32,452 nucleotides of DNA from Hyphomicrobiales bacterium (GTDB lineage: Bacteria; Pseudomonadota; Alphaproteobacteria; Rhizobiales; Devosiaceae): NCBI GenBank assembly GCA_004144345.1, contig SEEL01000040.1, positions 1 through 32,452 on the forward strand, read 5' to 3'. This document shows, in pieces, positions 1-7,982 of this stretch. Made by a program: the position numbers and the translations under genes. Every line of letters starts with the position of its first letter. Within the stretch, counting starts at the first letter, position 1. The notes under the pieces are model-generated. The model was not told the origin of the DNA. It did no database searches and saw nothing but the letters and a program-made list of their open reading frames with translations.

Positions 1-17
1 GCCCGGTGCTCTGGAGA

Positions 18-150
18 CTCCCTCCCCACCGGGGAGGGGGGACCGGCGAAGCCGGTGGGTGGGGCGAGTCCCAAACGCAGACCCCGAAGTCTGGATATCC
101 TCCCCCGCGTGGCGGGGGAGGGGGACCGCGTAGCGGTGGTGGGGGCGATC
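18..150. repeat. Two GC-rich intergenic repeat units (C-tract family)
   Basis: Two adjacent units of the same kind lie at about 18-70 and 100-148. Each has a short palindrome of the CCCCACCGGGG or CCCCCGCGTGGCGGGGG type, then a GGGGGACC tract, then a second small palindrome (ACCGGCGAAGCCGGT or ACCGCGTAGCGGT) and a GGTGGGGGCGA tail. The same layout recurs, often inverted, at 7200-7960 and 29448-29508. No coding frame here looks real. I infer a dispersed intergenic repeat family. Confidence 0.7.
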
Positions 151-180
151 ACAAACACTGCGCGTCGAACCGCACCCACT

Positions 181-268
181 GCGTCATTCCCGCGAAAGCG
201 GGAACCTCCGTTCACCGCACCCGCCTTCGCAACAGAGGTCCCCGCTGTCGCGGGGATGACATCGGGTT
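181..268. repeat. Palindromic intergenic repeat (TCATTCCCGCG family)
   Basis: The segment begins CGTCATTCCCGCGAAAGCGGGAA and ends CCCCGCTGTCGCGGGGATGACAT, so its two ends are approximate reverse complements and could fold into a long imperfect stem. Related units occur at about 7093-7170, 7670-7697 and 7795-7880. This type of repeat is common between genes in alphaproteobacteria. No coding function is suggested. Confidence 0.65.
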
Positions 269-322
269 TGAGGAAGCTTCGATTCGCCCTCAAACAGGCC
301 GGAATACGCATTCCTACGGACC

Positions 323-659
323 TTAACTCAACTAGCGGAGTCCTCAGGCGGCTCTAGGCTCACAGCCCGATTTTGGGCCAACTTATCCACGTCCCCCCAA
401 GCCGGGTGTAAACTCGCCCTCAGCTGGGTCGCACGGACGGAGTTCGCGACGAAGGACGTGATCCAGCAGGCGGGCGGGCAGAGGCGTCCTCTGCCTGGGC
501 CCCATGGGTTATGCGACGGGCTGAAGCCCGTACGGCCGCATGGGGACCTGAAATCCCGCGCCCCGAGGCGCTTGCGTCTCTCTATCTAAAACATCGAGGC
601 GTACGCGCCTCGGGGCTCCGTCCACTTCCCCCACAACCGGAGGCGCATCGCCGATGGAC
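323..659 (+). repeat. 337-bp structured element, left copy, upstream of glmM
   Basis: This stretch matches the reverse complement of 6689-7025 along its whole length. The best block (about 500-627) differs at only a few bases; the outer part is more diverged. Conserved internal pieces are a DnaA-box-like TTATCCACG (383-391), a nested hairpin (arms 500-506/539-545 around 516-522/525-531), and the arm CGCCTCGGGG (606-615). That arm can pair either with 561-570 or, in part, with the nearer CGAGGCG at 595-601. The element ends 94 bp before the glmM ATG and points toward glmM. Whether it is transcribed as a leader is inference. Confidence 0.8.
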
Positions 660-753
660 GATCGAACACGTCCTTAATTAACGCCAAGTCAGGCGGCACT
701 CCTGCACAATGCCCGAATTGCAGTAAACTGCGCGAAACGACTCGGAGGACCCC

Positions 754-2097
754 ATGGCCCGCAAATATTTCGGTACGGACGGCATTCGCGGCCTGGCGAA
801 CGGCGACAAGCTGACGCCGGAGCTGGCGATGCGCGTCGGCATGGCGGCGGGCCTCAAATTCGTGCGTGGTGATCACCGCAATCGCGTCGTGATCGGCAAG
901 GACACCCGCCGCTCCGGCTACATGATCGAGAACGCGCTCGCCGCCGGCTTCACGGCCGTGGGCATGGACGTCTACTTCCTCGGTCCCATGCCGACCCCGG
1001 CCGTCGCCATGCTGACCCGCTCGCTGCGCGCCGATCTGGGCGTCATGATCTCGGCGTCGCACAATCCCTTCGAGGACAATGGCATCAAGCTGTTCCGCCC
1101 CGATGGCTACAAGCTTAGCGACGAGGTCGAGCACGAGATCGAGGATCTCATCGACGGCGACATCTACCGCCAGCTGGAACAGGGACGGGACATCGGCCGG
1201 GCCCATCGCGACGAGGCGGCCCAGACGCGCTATATCGAGTTCGCCAAGCGCACCCTGCCCAAGAATATCGACCTGACGGGCCTCCGCATCGTTATCGATT
1301 GCGCCAATGGCGCGGGCTACAAGGTCGCCCCGGTCGCGCTGTGGGAGCTGGGTGCGGAAGTCTTTGCCATCGGCGTCGAGCCTGATGGCTTCAATATCAA
1401 TGACAAGGTCGGTTCCACCGCGCCCGAAGCGCTGCGGGCCAAGGTGCGCGAAGTGCGCGCCGACATCGGTATTGCGCTCGACGGCGACGCCGACCGCGTC
1501 ATCATCGTCGATGAAACCGGCGAGGTCGTCGACGGCGACCAGCTGATGGCGGTGATCGCCCAGTCCTGGCACGCCCGCGGCATGCTGAAGGGCGACGGCA
1601 TCGTCGCCACCGTGATGAGCAACCTCGGTCTCGAGCGCTATCTGACGACGCTCGGCCTCCAGCTCAACCGGACCCAGGTCGGCGACCGCTATGTGCTCGA
1701 GAGCATGCGCGCCAATGGCTTCAATGTCGGCGGTGAGCAATCCGGCCACATCATCATGTCCGACTACACCACGACGGGCGATGGCCTCATCGCCGCGCTG
1801 CAGCTGCTGTCGGTGGTCAAGGAAGCGGGCATCCGCGTGTCCGATGTCTGCCGGCGCTTCGAGCGCGTGCCGCAGAAGCTTACCAGCGTGCGCTACAAGA
1901 CGGGCAAACCGCTCGAACACAAGCTGGTCGTGCAGGTCATCGCCGAGGGGCGCGACCGTCTCGGCAAGGACGGCCGTCTCGTCATTCGCGAGAGCGGTAC
2001 GGAGCCGGTGGTCCGCGTGATGGCGGAGAGCGACGACGCCGGCCTCGTCGACGCCGTGGTCGATCAGATCGCCACCACCATCAAGCAGGTGGCTTAA
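754..2097 (+). CDS. glmM: Phosphoglucosamine mutase GlmM
   Basis: Interconverts glucosamine-6-phosphate and glucosamine-1-phosphate in the cytoplasm, on the route to UDP-N-acetylglucosamine for peptidoglycan and lipopolysaccharide. The 447 residues match the usual family length. The N-terminus is [13 protein letters not shown]. The phosphoserine loop ISASHNP puts the catalytic Ser at residue 102. The metal-binding loop DGDADR is at 243-248, the sugar-binding GGEQSGH lies near 330, and the C-terminal phosphate loop [10 protein letters not shown] is present. GGAGG at 744-748 is a strong ribosome site six bases before the ATG, which fixes the start. Upstream is only repeat DNA including the 337-bp element; in many alphaproteobacteria ftsH precedes glmM, and no coding sequence is visible here. 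Identification is secure. Confidence 0.97.
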   Translation: MARKYFGTDGIRGLANGDKLTPELAMRVGMAAGLKFVRGDHRNRVVIGKDTRRSGYMIENALAAGFTAVGMDVYFLGPMPTPAVAMLTRSLRADLGVMISASHNPFEDNGIKLFRPDGYKLSDEVEHEIEDLIDGDIYRQLEQGRDIGRAHRDEAAQTRYIEFAKRTLPKNIDLTGLRIVIDCANGAGYKVAPVALWELGAEVFAIGVEPDGFNINDKVGSTAPEALRAKVREVRADIGIALDGDADRVIIVDETGEVVDGDQLMAVIAQSWHARGMLKGDGIVATVMSNLGLERYLTTLGLQLNRTQVGDRYVLESMRANGFNVGGEQSGHIIMSDYTTTGDGLIAALQLLSVVKEAGIRVSDVCRRFERVPQKLTSVRYKTGKPLEHKLVVQVIAEGRDRLGKDGRLVIRESGTEPVVRVMAESDDAGLVDAVVDQIATTIKQVA

Positions 2098-2184
2098 GCG
2101 CGAGCGTTAACGAGGTATTACTGGAGCGCCGTTCCGGCCGGTATTCAGCAGTCATTCAGGAGCTGTTAGGGTTAAACCTTAGGG

Positions 2185-2199
2185 TTAAGTGGCCTTTAA
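2185..2199 (+). promoter_or_regulatory. Candidate CtrA box upstream of the outer-membrane protein gene
   Basis: TTAA-GTGGCCT-TTAA has the exact TTAA-N7-TTAA spacing of the CtrA recognition sequence (TTAA-N7-TTAAC), with G instead of the final C. It lies 65 bp before the ATG of the barrel gene at 2265. Just upstream, TTAGGGTTAA occurs twice (2166-2175 and 2179-2188), adding further TTAA half-sites. CtrA is known to control outer-membrane protein genes, including Omp25, in Brucella. Binding here is inference from the motif. Confidence 0.45.
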
Positions 2200-2264
2200 G
2201 AAACTAATGTCAGTATTGGGTTCGATCGACGGGTGTCGTCGTGGCGAACTCAAGGACTTGTGAC

Positions 2265-2966
2265 ATGCGTATTCTTCTTGCAGCGCTGCTGGCGGTAATG
2301 ACCGCTCTGATCGGCGCCCCGGCCAAAGCGGCCGACATGCCGGACTACCCGGATATCGAAATTCCCGACGTCGACTATGGTGTTGAAGGGGCGTTCTACC
2401 TGCGCGGCTCCGCCGCCTGGAATGCCCAGTGGACCCGTGAGCACGTCACCACCGGCGGTGCCATCAATGCAGCGACCGCGGCGGGCTATGGCTATTCGCT
2501 CGGCGCCGGCTTCGGCTACGAAACCGGTACGGGCCTGCGTGTCGACGGCACGCTCGACTATATCTCCAATGACGGCCTGACCGACGGCACCGACCATCTG
2601 CACTTCCGGTCGACCCTTGCTCTCGCCAATATCTACTACGATTTCCCGATCTCGGGTGACGCGATGGGTGGCGGGTTTGGTGCCTATGTCGGTGCGGGCT
2701 TCGGTGGTGGGTATTACACCACTGTGGTGCACGACAATGCCACGGACTCGCCGGTTGGCGGTATTCCCGATGGCAGCGGCTGGACCCCGGCGGTCGCCGC
2801 GATGGCTGGCGTCAGCTACGATGCTGGCAGCTGGGTTGGCGATCTGGGCTACCGCCTGATCTACATGCCGCAGCTCAGCAACAATGCTGTCGCTACACCG
2901 TCGTTCTACCTCAACGACAACACGCTGCATGAAGTGCGCGCGACGGTTCGCTACCGCATTCAGTAA
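2265..2966 (+). CDS. Outer-membrane beta-barrel protein (Omp25-like)
   Basis: A 233-residue secreted protein. The ATG at 2265 is preferred over the in-frame GTG at 2241 because AAGGA (2252-2256) precedes it at good spacing. It then begins directly with a classic signal peptide: Met-Arg, a Leu/Ala-rich core, and cleavage near APAKAADMP. After a short acidic linker (YPDIEIPDVDYG) come alternating Gly/aromatic strands (YGYSLGAGFGYETGTGLRVDG, FGAYVGAGFGGGYYT, VGDLGYRLIYMP) and a terminal strand VRATVRYRIQ, typical of an eight-stranded Omp25/Hbp-type barrel. Likely role: outer-membrane structure. It stands alone between its own candidate promoter and a strong terminator. The family assignment is by pattern, not by one diagnostic motif. 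Confidence 0.8.
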   Translation: MRILLAALLAVMTALIGAPAKAADMPDYPDIEIPDVDYGVEGAFYLRGSAAWNAQWTREHVTTGGAINAATAAGYGYSLGAGFGYETGTGLRVDGTLDYISNDGLTDGTDHLHFRSTLALANIYYDFPISGDAMGGGFGAYVGAGFGGGYYTTVVHDNATDSPVGGIPDGSGWTPAVAAMAGVSYDAGSWVGDLGYRLIYMPQLSNNAVATPSFYLNDNTLHEVRATVRYRIQ

Positions 2967-2992
2967 GGCCGGTAACGACACCCACTTTCCGG

Positions 2993-3024
2993 CAACGGCG
3001 CCCACGTGGCGCCGTTGTTGTTTT
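2993..3024 (+). terminator. Rho-independent terminator of the barrel gene
   Basis: A perfect 10-bp stem (CAACGGCGCC at 2993-3002, GGCGCCGTTG at 3008-3017) with loop CACGT is followed by TTGTTTT. It lies 27 bp after the barrel stop codon and runs up to the stop codon of the convergent glycosylase gene. The T-rich side is present only in the plus direction. Confidence 0.85.
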
Positions 3025-4178
3025 CAGTCCCCGAGCTGGAAGCGCTCGAAACGCGACAGTTCCTCCTCGATCAGGCGCTTGTGGGCGCGGGGGCGGCCGG
3101 CGGGCAGCCAATGCCAGGCCTGGATCAGCAGCTTTTTCGCCGCGCGGTCGGTCTTGAGATCGAGGGCCGCGACGATCTCATCGCCCACCAATACAGGCAG
3201 CGTGAAATAACCGAACTGGCGCTTGGCCTTGGGCACATAGGCCTCGAAGATGTGGTCGTAGCCGAAGAAGAGGTTAAGCCGCGCCCGCTGGATCACCAGT
3301 GGATCGAAGGGCGAGAGGATGTGGACGAGCGGCTCGGTCTCGCCGGGTGGGGCGTCGAGCAGTTCGGGCGGCAGCCAGTGGTGCAGGGGCGAGTCATCGA
3401 CGCGGATCTCGACCAGTTCTTTCTTGCGGACCCGGCGGTCGATGAGCTTGCGATACTCCTCCGGGAAGGTCTTCCACGGATGCATCACCGAGGGCGCGCT
3501 GATCAGCGCCTGTGAGCGGAGCGCGCGATCGAGGCGGTAGTCGACGACCTGGCTGGCGGTGGCGGGCTTGGGGAGCGAGGACCAGGCGAAGTGACGCTCG
3601 GTCAGCTCATAGCTCTTCAGCATGCCGGCGCGTTCGCTGATGATGAGGCGGCCGTCATAGAAGGCGCGTTCGAGCGCCGCCTTGGAGGGCTTCTTGCTGG
3701 CCCACAGATGAGCTTTCTCGATCAGCACATCGGTATCGACATCGCGAATGGAGAGCGGCCCATCCTTGCGGATACGGCGGACGATCCTGCGTGCATCTTC
3801 CTCGGAGACCGAGGCGGTCCAGCGATCCGGGTTGCTCCGGTGCTCCTTCATGGTGGAGACGAAGAAGCGGAAATCGCGCACCGGCACATAGGCCAGAGCG
3901 TGCGTCCAGTACTCGAAAACCGACTTGCCGACGGACTGGGCGTGGGTGAGGTCGGCGCGGCGGTAGCCCGGGATGCGGGAGAACAGGATGTGGTGGTGCG
4001 AGCGCTCGATGACGTTAATGGTATCGATCTGCACGTAGCCCAGATGCTCGATTGCCGCCTTTGTGGCTTCCGGGCCGGCGCCGAAGGGCTCGCGCTGGTC
4101 GAGGCGCTGGGCGTTAAGCCAGAGGCGGCGGGCGAGAGGTAGCGGAATGGTGAACGGCGTTCTGCTCATTGTAGCCAT
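3024..4178 (-). CDS. YcaQ/AlkZ-family winged-helix DNA glycosylase
   Basis: A 384-residue protein of the HTH_42 (formerly DUF1006) family, whose characterised members YcaQ and AlkZ excise alkylated bases and unhook interstrand crosslinks. An N-terminal winged-helix segment (PLPLARRLWLNAQ) is followed by HLGYVQIDTINVIERSHH. This contains Gln50-Ile51-Asp52, matching the catalytic Q-x-D motif of YcaQ-type enzymes, and is followed by HHILFSRIPGY. Further blocks VFEYWTHALAYVP and FGYDHIFEAYVPKAKRQFGYFTLPVL are typical of the family C-terminal half. ATGs lie at 4178 and 4169; the latter has a slightly better GGATGG ribosome site. It is convergent with the barrel gene. Activity on crosslinks is inferred from family. 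Confidence 0.85.
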   Translation of the reverse strand: MATMSRTPFTIPLPLARRLWLNAQRLDQREPFGAGPEATKAAIEHLGYVQIDTINVIERSHHHILFSRIPGYRRADLTHAQSVGKSVFEYWTHALAYVPVRDFRFFVSTMKEHRSNPDRWTASVSEEDARRIVRRIRKDGPLSIRDVDTDVLIEKAHLWASKKPSKAALERAFYDGRLIISERAGMLKSYELTERHFAWSSLPKPATASQVVDYRLDRALRSQALISAPSVMHPWKTFPEEYRKLIDRRVRKKELVEIRVDDSPLHHWLPPELLDAPPGETEPLVHILSPFDPLVIQRARLNLFFGYDHIFEAYVPKAKRQFGYFTLPVLVGDEIVAALDLKTDRAAKKLLIQAWHWLPAGRPRAHKRLIEEELSRFERFQLGD

Positions 4179-4274
4179 CCGGCGCGACCCGTTTTAATCA
4201 TATTGCTGGAATGGCCATCCGCGGCGGGGCCGACTGGAGTATCGCTATAGAGCGGCGCTTTAGGAAAGCATGCC

Positions 4275-4526
4275 ATGACCACTGCCATTTTCATCGTCAT
4301 TTATGCCCGGAACAAGTGGTGGATCGACCTTAACGGGAAGTCCAAGGGCCCCTATCTGAGCCGCCAGAGCGCCGAACTCGAGGCGATCACGCTGGCCAGC
4401 AACATGGCCAAGGAAGGCCGCCGCTCGGAAGTGCAGGTCGCCGAACCCGGTGAGAAGAACCACATCGTCTACCAGAGCACCGATATCGGCATGCTCGGGC
4501 GGGCGGCGGCTCTGACCAACCACTAA
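4275..4526 (+). CDS. Small DUF2188-like protein
   Basis: An 83-residue soluble protein with a good ribosome site (AGGAAA, 4262-4267). The pattern FIVIYARNKWWIDLNGKSKGPY, then SAELEAITLASNMAKEGRRSEVQV, then KNHIVYQS resembles DUF2188 proteins: a short strand-strand-helix-strand fold with a Trp in the first strand pair and a helix ending in an Ala/Lys-rich turn. The function of that family is unknown. It lies between the divergent glycosylase and the convergent helicase, and its stop is only 15 bp from the helicase stop. Codon use is like its neighbours, so I regard it as a real gene. The family call is tentative. Confidence 0.7.
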   Translation: MTTAIFIVIYARNKWWIDLNGKSKGPYLSRQSAELEAITLASNMAKEGRRSEVQVAEPGEKNHIVYQSTDIGMLGRAAALTNH

Positions 4527-4543
4527 GCGCGCCCAAAACTCCG

Positions 4544-6607
4544 TCATTTCGTCCACATCCCCCGCATCTGCGCCCGGAGGTCGATCTTCGACTTCATGGC
4601 CTCCAGTTCGGGCGACAGGGGTTTCAGCGCCGGCCACAGGATGTCGTCATAGAGCGGCACCATGGGGCGGGTGATGAAGCGCGTGCGCTGGGCGTAGAGG
4701 TGGCGGTCGCCATTGCGGCTCTGCTGCGTCACGAAAAAGCGCTGCGGCACGATGAGGTGCAACTCATCGCGGGCGCGCGTCATGGCCACGTAGAGCAGGC
4801 GGCGTTCTTCCTCGAGTTCGTGGGTCGAGCCGGTGCCGAGGTCGGACGGTATGCAGCCGTCGACGACATTCAGCACATGCACCGACCGCCATTCCTGGCC
4901 CTTGGCGGAATGGATGGTCGAGAGGATGAGGTAGTCCTCGTCCTTGAGCGGCGACCCTGACAGATCGGAGGTTGCCTCGGGCGGATCGAGCGTCAGCTCG
5001 GTGAGGAAGCGCTCGCGGCTCGGATAGCCCGACGCGATGTTTTCGAGCTGCAGCACATCGAGCAGACGAACGGCCGCATCGTCATGCGTCTGTTCGAGTA
5101 CCGGCTCATACCAGGCGCGGGCGCGGGCAAAGGAGGCAGGCCAGTCGCGCGCCGCGCCGAGATCGGCGACGACATCGGTGAAGGCACTCCACCCCTCGCT
5201 GCGTGGCGGCGCGGGCATTTCACGCAGCGCCAGGGCAGGGCGCGGCTGGTCGTCGAGCGCATCGAGGATCTTGCCGGCGGTGCCCGGACCGACACCGGGC
5301 AGGAGTTGCAAAATGCGGAAGCCGGCGACGCGGTCGCGCGGGTTCTCGGACCAGCGGAGCAGGGCCAGCATGTCCTTGATGTGCGCGGCGTCGAGGAATT
5401 TGAGGCCGCCGAATTTGACGAAGGGAATGTTGCGGCGGGTGAGTTCGATTTCGAGCGGGCCGGAATGGCTCGAGGTGCGGAAGAGCACGGCCTGGTCCTT
5501 CAACGCCAAGCCGCCCTCGCGCTTTTCGAGCACGCGCTCGACGACATAATTGGCCTGCGCCGCTTCGTCCCGCACGGTGACGAGCTGTGGCTTGTTGTCG
5601 GACTGGCGCTCGGTCCAGAGATTCTTGGTGAAGCGCTCGCTGGCTTCGGCGATCACCGCATTGGCAGCGGCGAGGACTGGCGCGGTCGAGCGATAGTTGC
5701 GATCGAGCGTCACGATGTCGGCCGCCGGCGCAAAGCTCTGCGGGAAGTCGAGAATGTTGCGCACGGTGGCGGCGCGGAAGGAATAGATCGACTGCGCATC
5801 GTCGCCCACCACCGTCATGCCGCGGCCATCGGGCTTCAGCGCGAGCAGGATCGAGGACTGCAGGCGGTTGGTGTCCTGGTATTCGTCGACCAGCACATGA
5901 TCGAAGCGGCTGGCGAGATCGGCGGCGATGGCCGGCTCGCGCATCATCATGGCCCAGTAGAGCAGGAGGTCGTCGTAATCGAGGACGTTCTGGTCCTGCT
6001 TGGCCTCGACATAGGCGGCAAAGAGCGCGCGCAGCTCAGCTTCCCACATGGCGGCCCAGGGGAAGTGGTCCTTGAGGGTTTCGGCGAGTTCGCCCTGCGC
6101 GTTGACGGTGCGCGAATAGATGGTGAGGCAGGCACCCTTGGCGGGGAAGCGCGACTTCTGTTCGTGGAAGCCGAGATCGTGCCTGACGATGTTGAGGAGA
6201 TCGGCGGAGTCCTCGCGATCGTGGATGGTGAATTGCTGGTCGAGGCCGAGATTGGGCGCGTATTCGCGCAGCAGCCGGGCGCCGATGCCGTGGAACGTGC
6301 CGGCCCAATGGAGCGCGTCGGTGATGGCGCCTGAGGAGGTGCCAAGCACCTGAGCGGCGATGCGCTCGACGCGGCGGGTCATCTCGGCGGCGGCGCGGCG
6401 CGAGAACGTCATCAGGAGGATGCGGCGCGGGTCGGCGCCATTGACGATGAGGTGCGCGACGCGATGGGCGAGGGTGTTGGTCTTGCCCGAGCCGGCTCCG
6501 GCAATGACCAGCAGCGGACCGCCAATGCCGCCCGTGCCGACGCCATGCTCGACGGCGCGGCGCTGTTCGGGATTCAGGCGATGGAGGTAGTCGATCTCGG
6601 CAAGCAC
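4544..6607 (-). CDS. UvrD/PcrA-type superfamily 1 ATP-dependent DNA helicase
   Basis: A 687-residue 3'-5' DNA helicase with all SF1A motifs in order: Q-motif region LNPEQRRAVEHG, Walker A GAGSGKT (37-43), the motif Ia region LLMTFSRRAAAEM, motif II DEYQDTN near 240, motif III VVGDDAQSIYSFRAA, motif IV LDRNYRST, motif V STIHSAKGQEW with VVDGCIPSD, and motif VI EEERRLLYVAMTRARDEL. Length fits PcrA/UvrD rather than RecB-type proteins, but this may be a second UvrD paralogue, as many alphaproteobacteria carry a short form beside the main uvrD. The start is GTG at 6607, with no strong ribosome site visible. It probably acts in repair or in clearing proteins from DNA. The neighbouring YcaQ-type glycosylase makes a local repair theme plausible. 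Confidence 0.92.
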   Translation of the reverse strand: MLAEIDYLHRLNPEQRRAVEHGVGTGGIGGPLLVIAGAGSGKTNTLAHRVAHLIVNGADPRRILLMTFSRRAAAEMTRRVERIAAQVLGTSSGAITDALHWAGTFHGIGARLLREYAPNLGLDQQFTIHDREDSADLLNIVRHDLGFHEQKSRFPAKGACLTIYSRTVNAQGELAETLKDHFPWAAMWEAELRALFAAYVEAKQDQNVLDYDDLLLYWAMMMREPAIAADLASRFDHVLVDEYQDTNRLQSSILLALKPDGRGMTVVGDDAQSIYSFRAATVRNILDFPQSFAPAADIVTLDRNYRSTAPVLAAANAVIAEASERFTKNLWTERQSDNKPQLVTVRDEAAQANYVVERVLEKREGGLALKDQAVLFRTSSHSGPLEIELTRRNIPFVKFGGLKFLDAAHIKDMLALLRWSENPRDRVAGFRILQLLPGVGPGTAGKILDALDDQPRPALALREMPAPPRSEGWSAFTDVVADLGAARDWPASFARARAWYEPVLEQTHDDAAVRLLDVLQLENIASGYPSRERFLTELTLDPPEATSDLSGSPLKDEDYLILSTIHSAKGQEWRSVHVLNVVDGCIPSDLGTGSTHELEEERRLLYVAMTRARDELHLIVPQRFFVTQQSRNGDRHLYAQRTRFITRPMVPLYDDILWPALKPLSPELEAMKSKIDLRAQMRGMWTK

Positions 6608-6688
6608 GGCGAATCAAGCTTCGGGGGTGATCATGGCAGTGAGCCTTATTCTCGTTTTGTTCGCAAGGAAGTCGGGACGAGCAAAGGT

Positions 6689-7025
6689 GTCCATCGGTCA
6701 TGAGCCTCCGGTTGCGAGGGAAGTGGACGGAGCCCCGAGGCGCGTACGCCTCGATGTTTCAGATAGAGAGGCACACGTCGCCTCGGGGCGCGGGCTTTCA
6801 GGTCCCCATGCGGCCGTACGGGCTTCAGCCCGTCGCATAACCCATGGGGCCCAGGCCGGTCGCGAACCCAACCCTCCCGCCGGCCCCACCGCGTCGTTCG
6901 CGTCGACTACCGTCCGTGCGGTGGTGCTGAGGGGAATATACACCCGCTGGAACCACCGTGGATAAGTTGGGCCAAAATCGGGGTGTGTGCCTAGAGCCGC
7001 CTGGGGATTCAGCTTGTTGAGTTAA
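6689..7025 (-). repeat. 337-bp structured element, right copy, upstream of the helicase gene
   Basis: Inverted partner of 323-659 with identical overall length. It points toward the helicase gene and ends 81 bp before its GTG. Conserved with the left copy are the CGTGGATAA (6957-6965), the hairpin ACGGGCTTCAGCCCGT (6818-6833), and the arms CCCCGAGGCG (6733-6742), CGCCTCG (6747-6753) and CGCCTCGGGG (6779-6788), which allow the same two alternative stems. Differences are mostly in spacers and in the outer third. The two copies bracket a roughly 6-kb segment. Confidence 0.8.
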
Positions 7026-7070
7026 GCCGTTTTGGGGCTCGGGATTAATACGTAGATTCGTGCGAATCCG

Positions 7071-7975
7071 ATGCGGCGGTTCCTGCCGAACCTCATCCCC
7101 GCGCAGGCGAGATCCAGAGCCACGTCCACAGTGCTGACTGCCCTGGATTCTCGCCTGCGCGGGAATGACGTTGTGAGTGGCCAGGACACGCTGCGAATGT
7201 TGCTCGCCCCACCCACCGGCTGGGCCGGTCCCCCCTCCTCGCTTTCTTGCGCTCAGTCCAAAGCAGGCCAAGAGGCGTGCTTCGGCCAACCGCTGAGTGG
7301 GGAGGGAGGGGCTCCACTCCAGGTGCGGCATGGTGCTCGCAGTCGTCTCCCTCCCCCTTGCGAGGAGGGATCAAGGGTGGGGGTGGCGGCGCCCCGTCGC
7401 ACCTGATGGTCACGGGCTCATCGCCCCCACCCCAGCTTCGCCCCGTCGCTGACGCTCCTGGCTGCGCTACCCCCGCGAGGGGGAGGGTGGGTATTGTGAT
7501 TGTGCCTCGCCCCACCCACCGGCTGCGCCGGTCCCCCCTCCCCGGTGGGAGGGATGGGCTCCACTCAAGGTGAATCATGGGTGCCCGCAGTCAGGTCTCC
7601 CTCCTCGGCGCGTAGCGCTGGGGAGGGGGGACCACGCGTAGCGTGGTGGGTGGGGTAGGGCTTGCGTTGAACGGAGGTTCCCGCTTTCGAGGGAATGACG
7701 TTGTGGTTCGACAGGAGCCTTTGTGCGTGGGGTCGCCCCCACCACCGCTACGCGGTCCCCCTCCCCCGTTACACGGGGGAGGATATTTCCGACTGCGTCC
7801 TCCCGCGGGGCGGGATCGAGGGTCACGATCACTGGGCTGACTGCCCTGGATTCCCGCCTGCGCGGGAATGACGTTGTGGGGGACACGAAGTGTAGTGCGT
7901 GTGCTCGCCCCACCACCGCAAATGCGGCCCCTCCCCCGCCACGCGGGGGAGGATCCGCGACTGTCACTCCTGAGG
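7071..7975. repeat. Repeat-dense non-coding spacer (mixed palindromic families)
   Basis: This stretch has no credible gene and is almost entirely repeats. TCATTCCCGCG-family units occur at 7093-7170 (clear inverted arms CCCCGCGCAGGCGAGATCCAG and its complement), 7670-7697 and 7795-7880. C-tract units of the CTCGCCCCACCCACCGG...CCCCCTCC type occur at about 7200-7240, 7350-7480, 7505-7575, 7595-7660, 7728-7785 and 7900-7960. A longer block is duplicated: GGGCTCCACTC..AGGTG..TCATGG..CTCGCAGTC-like sequence at about 7301-7355 and again at 7547-7605. Six-frame readings are low-complexity Pro/Arg/Gly strings. Confidence 0.7.
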
Positions 7976-7982
7976 GCGGGGC

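Noticed and set aside
6-357. Two short plus-strand open frames at the left end
   Set aside because: They translate palindromic repeat units, lack ribosome sites and look like low-complexity Gly/Arg/Pro sequence.
586-1920. A 444-codon minus-strand open frame
   Set aside because: It is antisense to glmM and has the His/Asp/Ala-rich composition of a shadow frame.
2166-2188. Telomere-like TTAGGG repeats
   Set aside because: Only two copies, within a promoter region; better read as tandem regulatory half-sites.
7200-7960. Possible CRISPR array
   Set aside because: The repeats differ in length and sequence, are both direct and inverted, have no regular spacers, and no cas gene is nearby.
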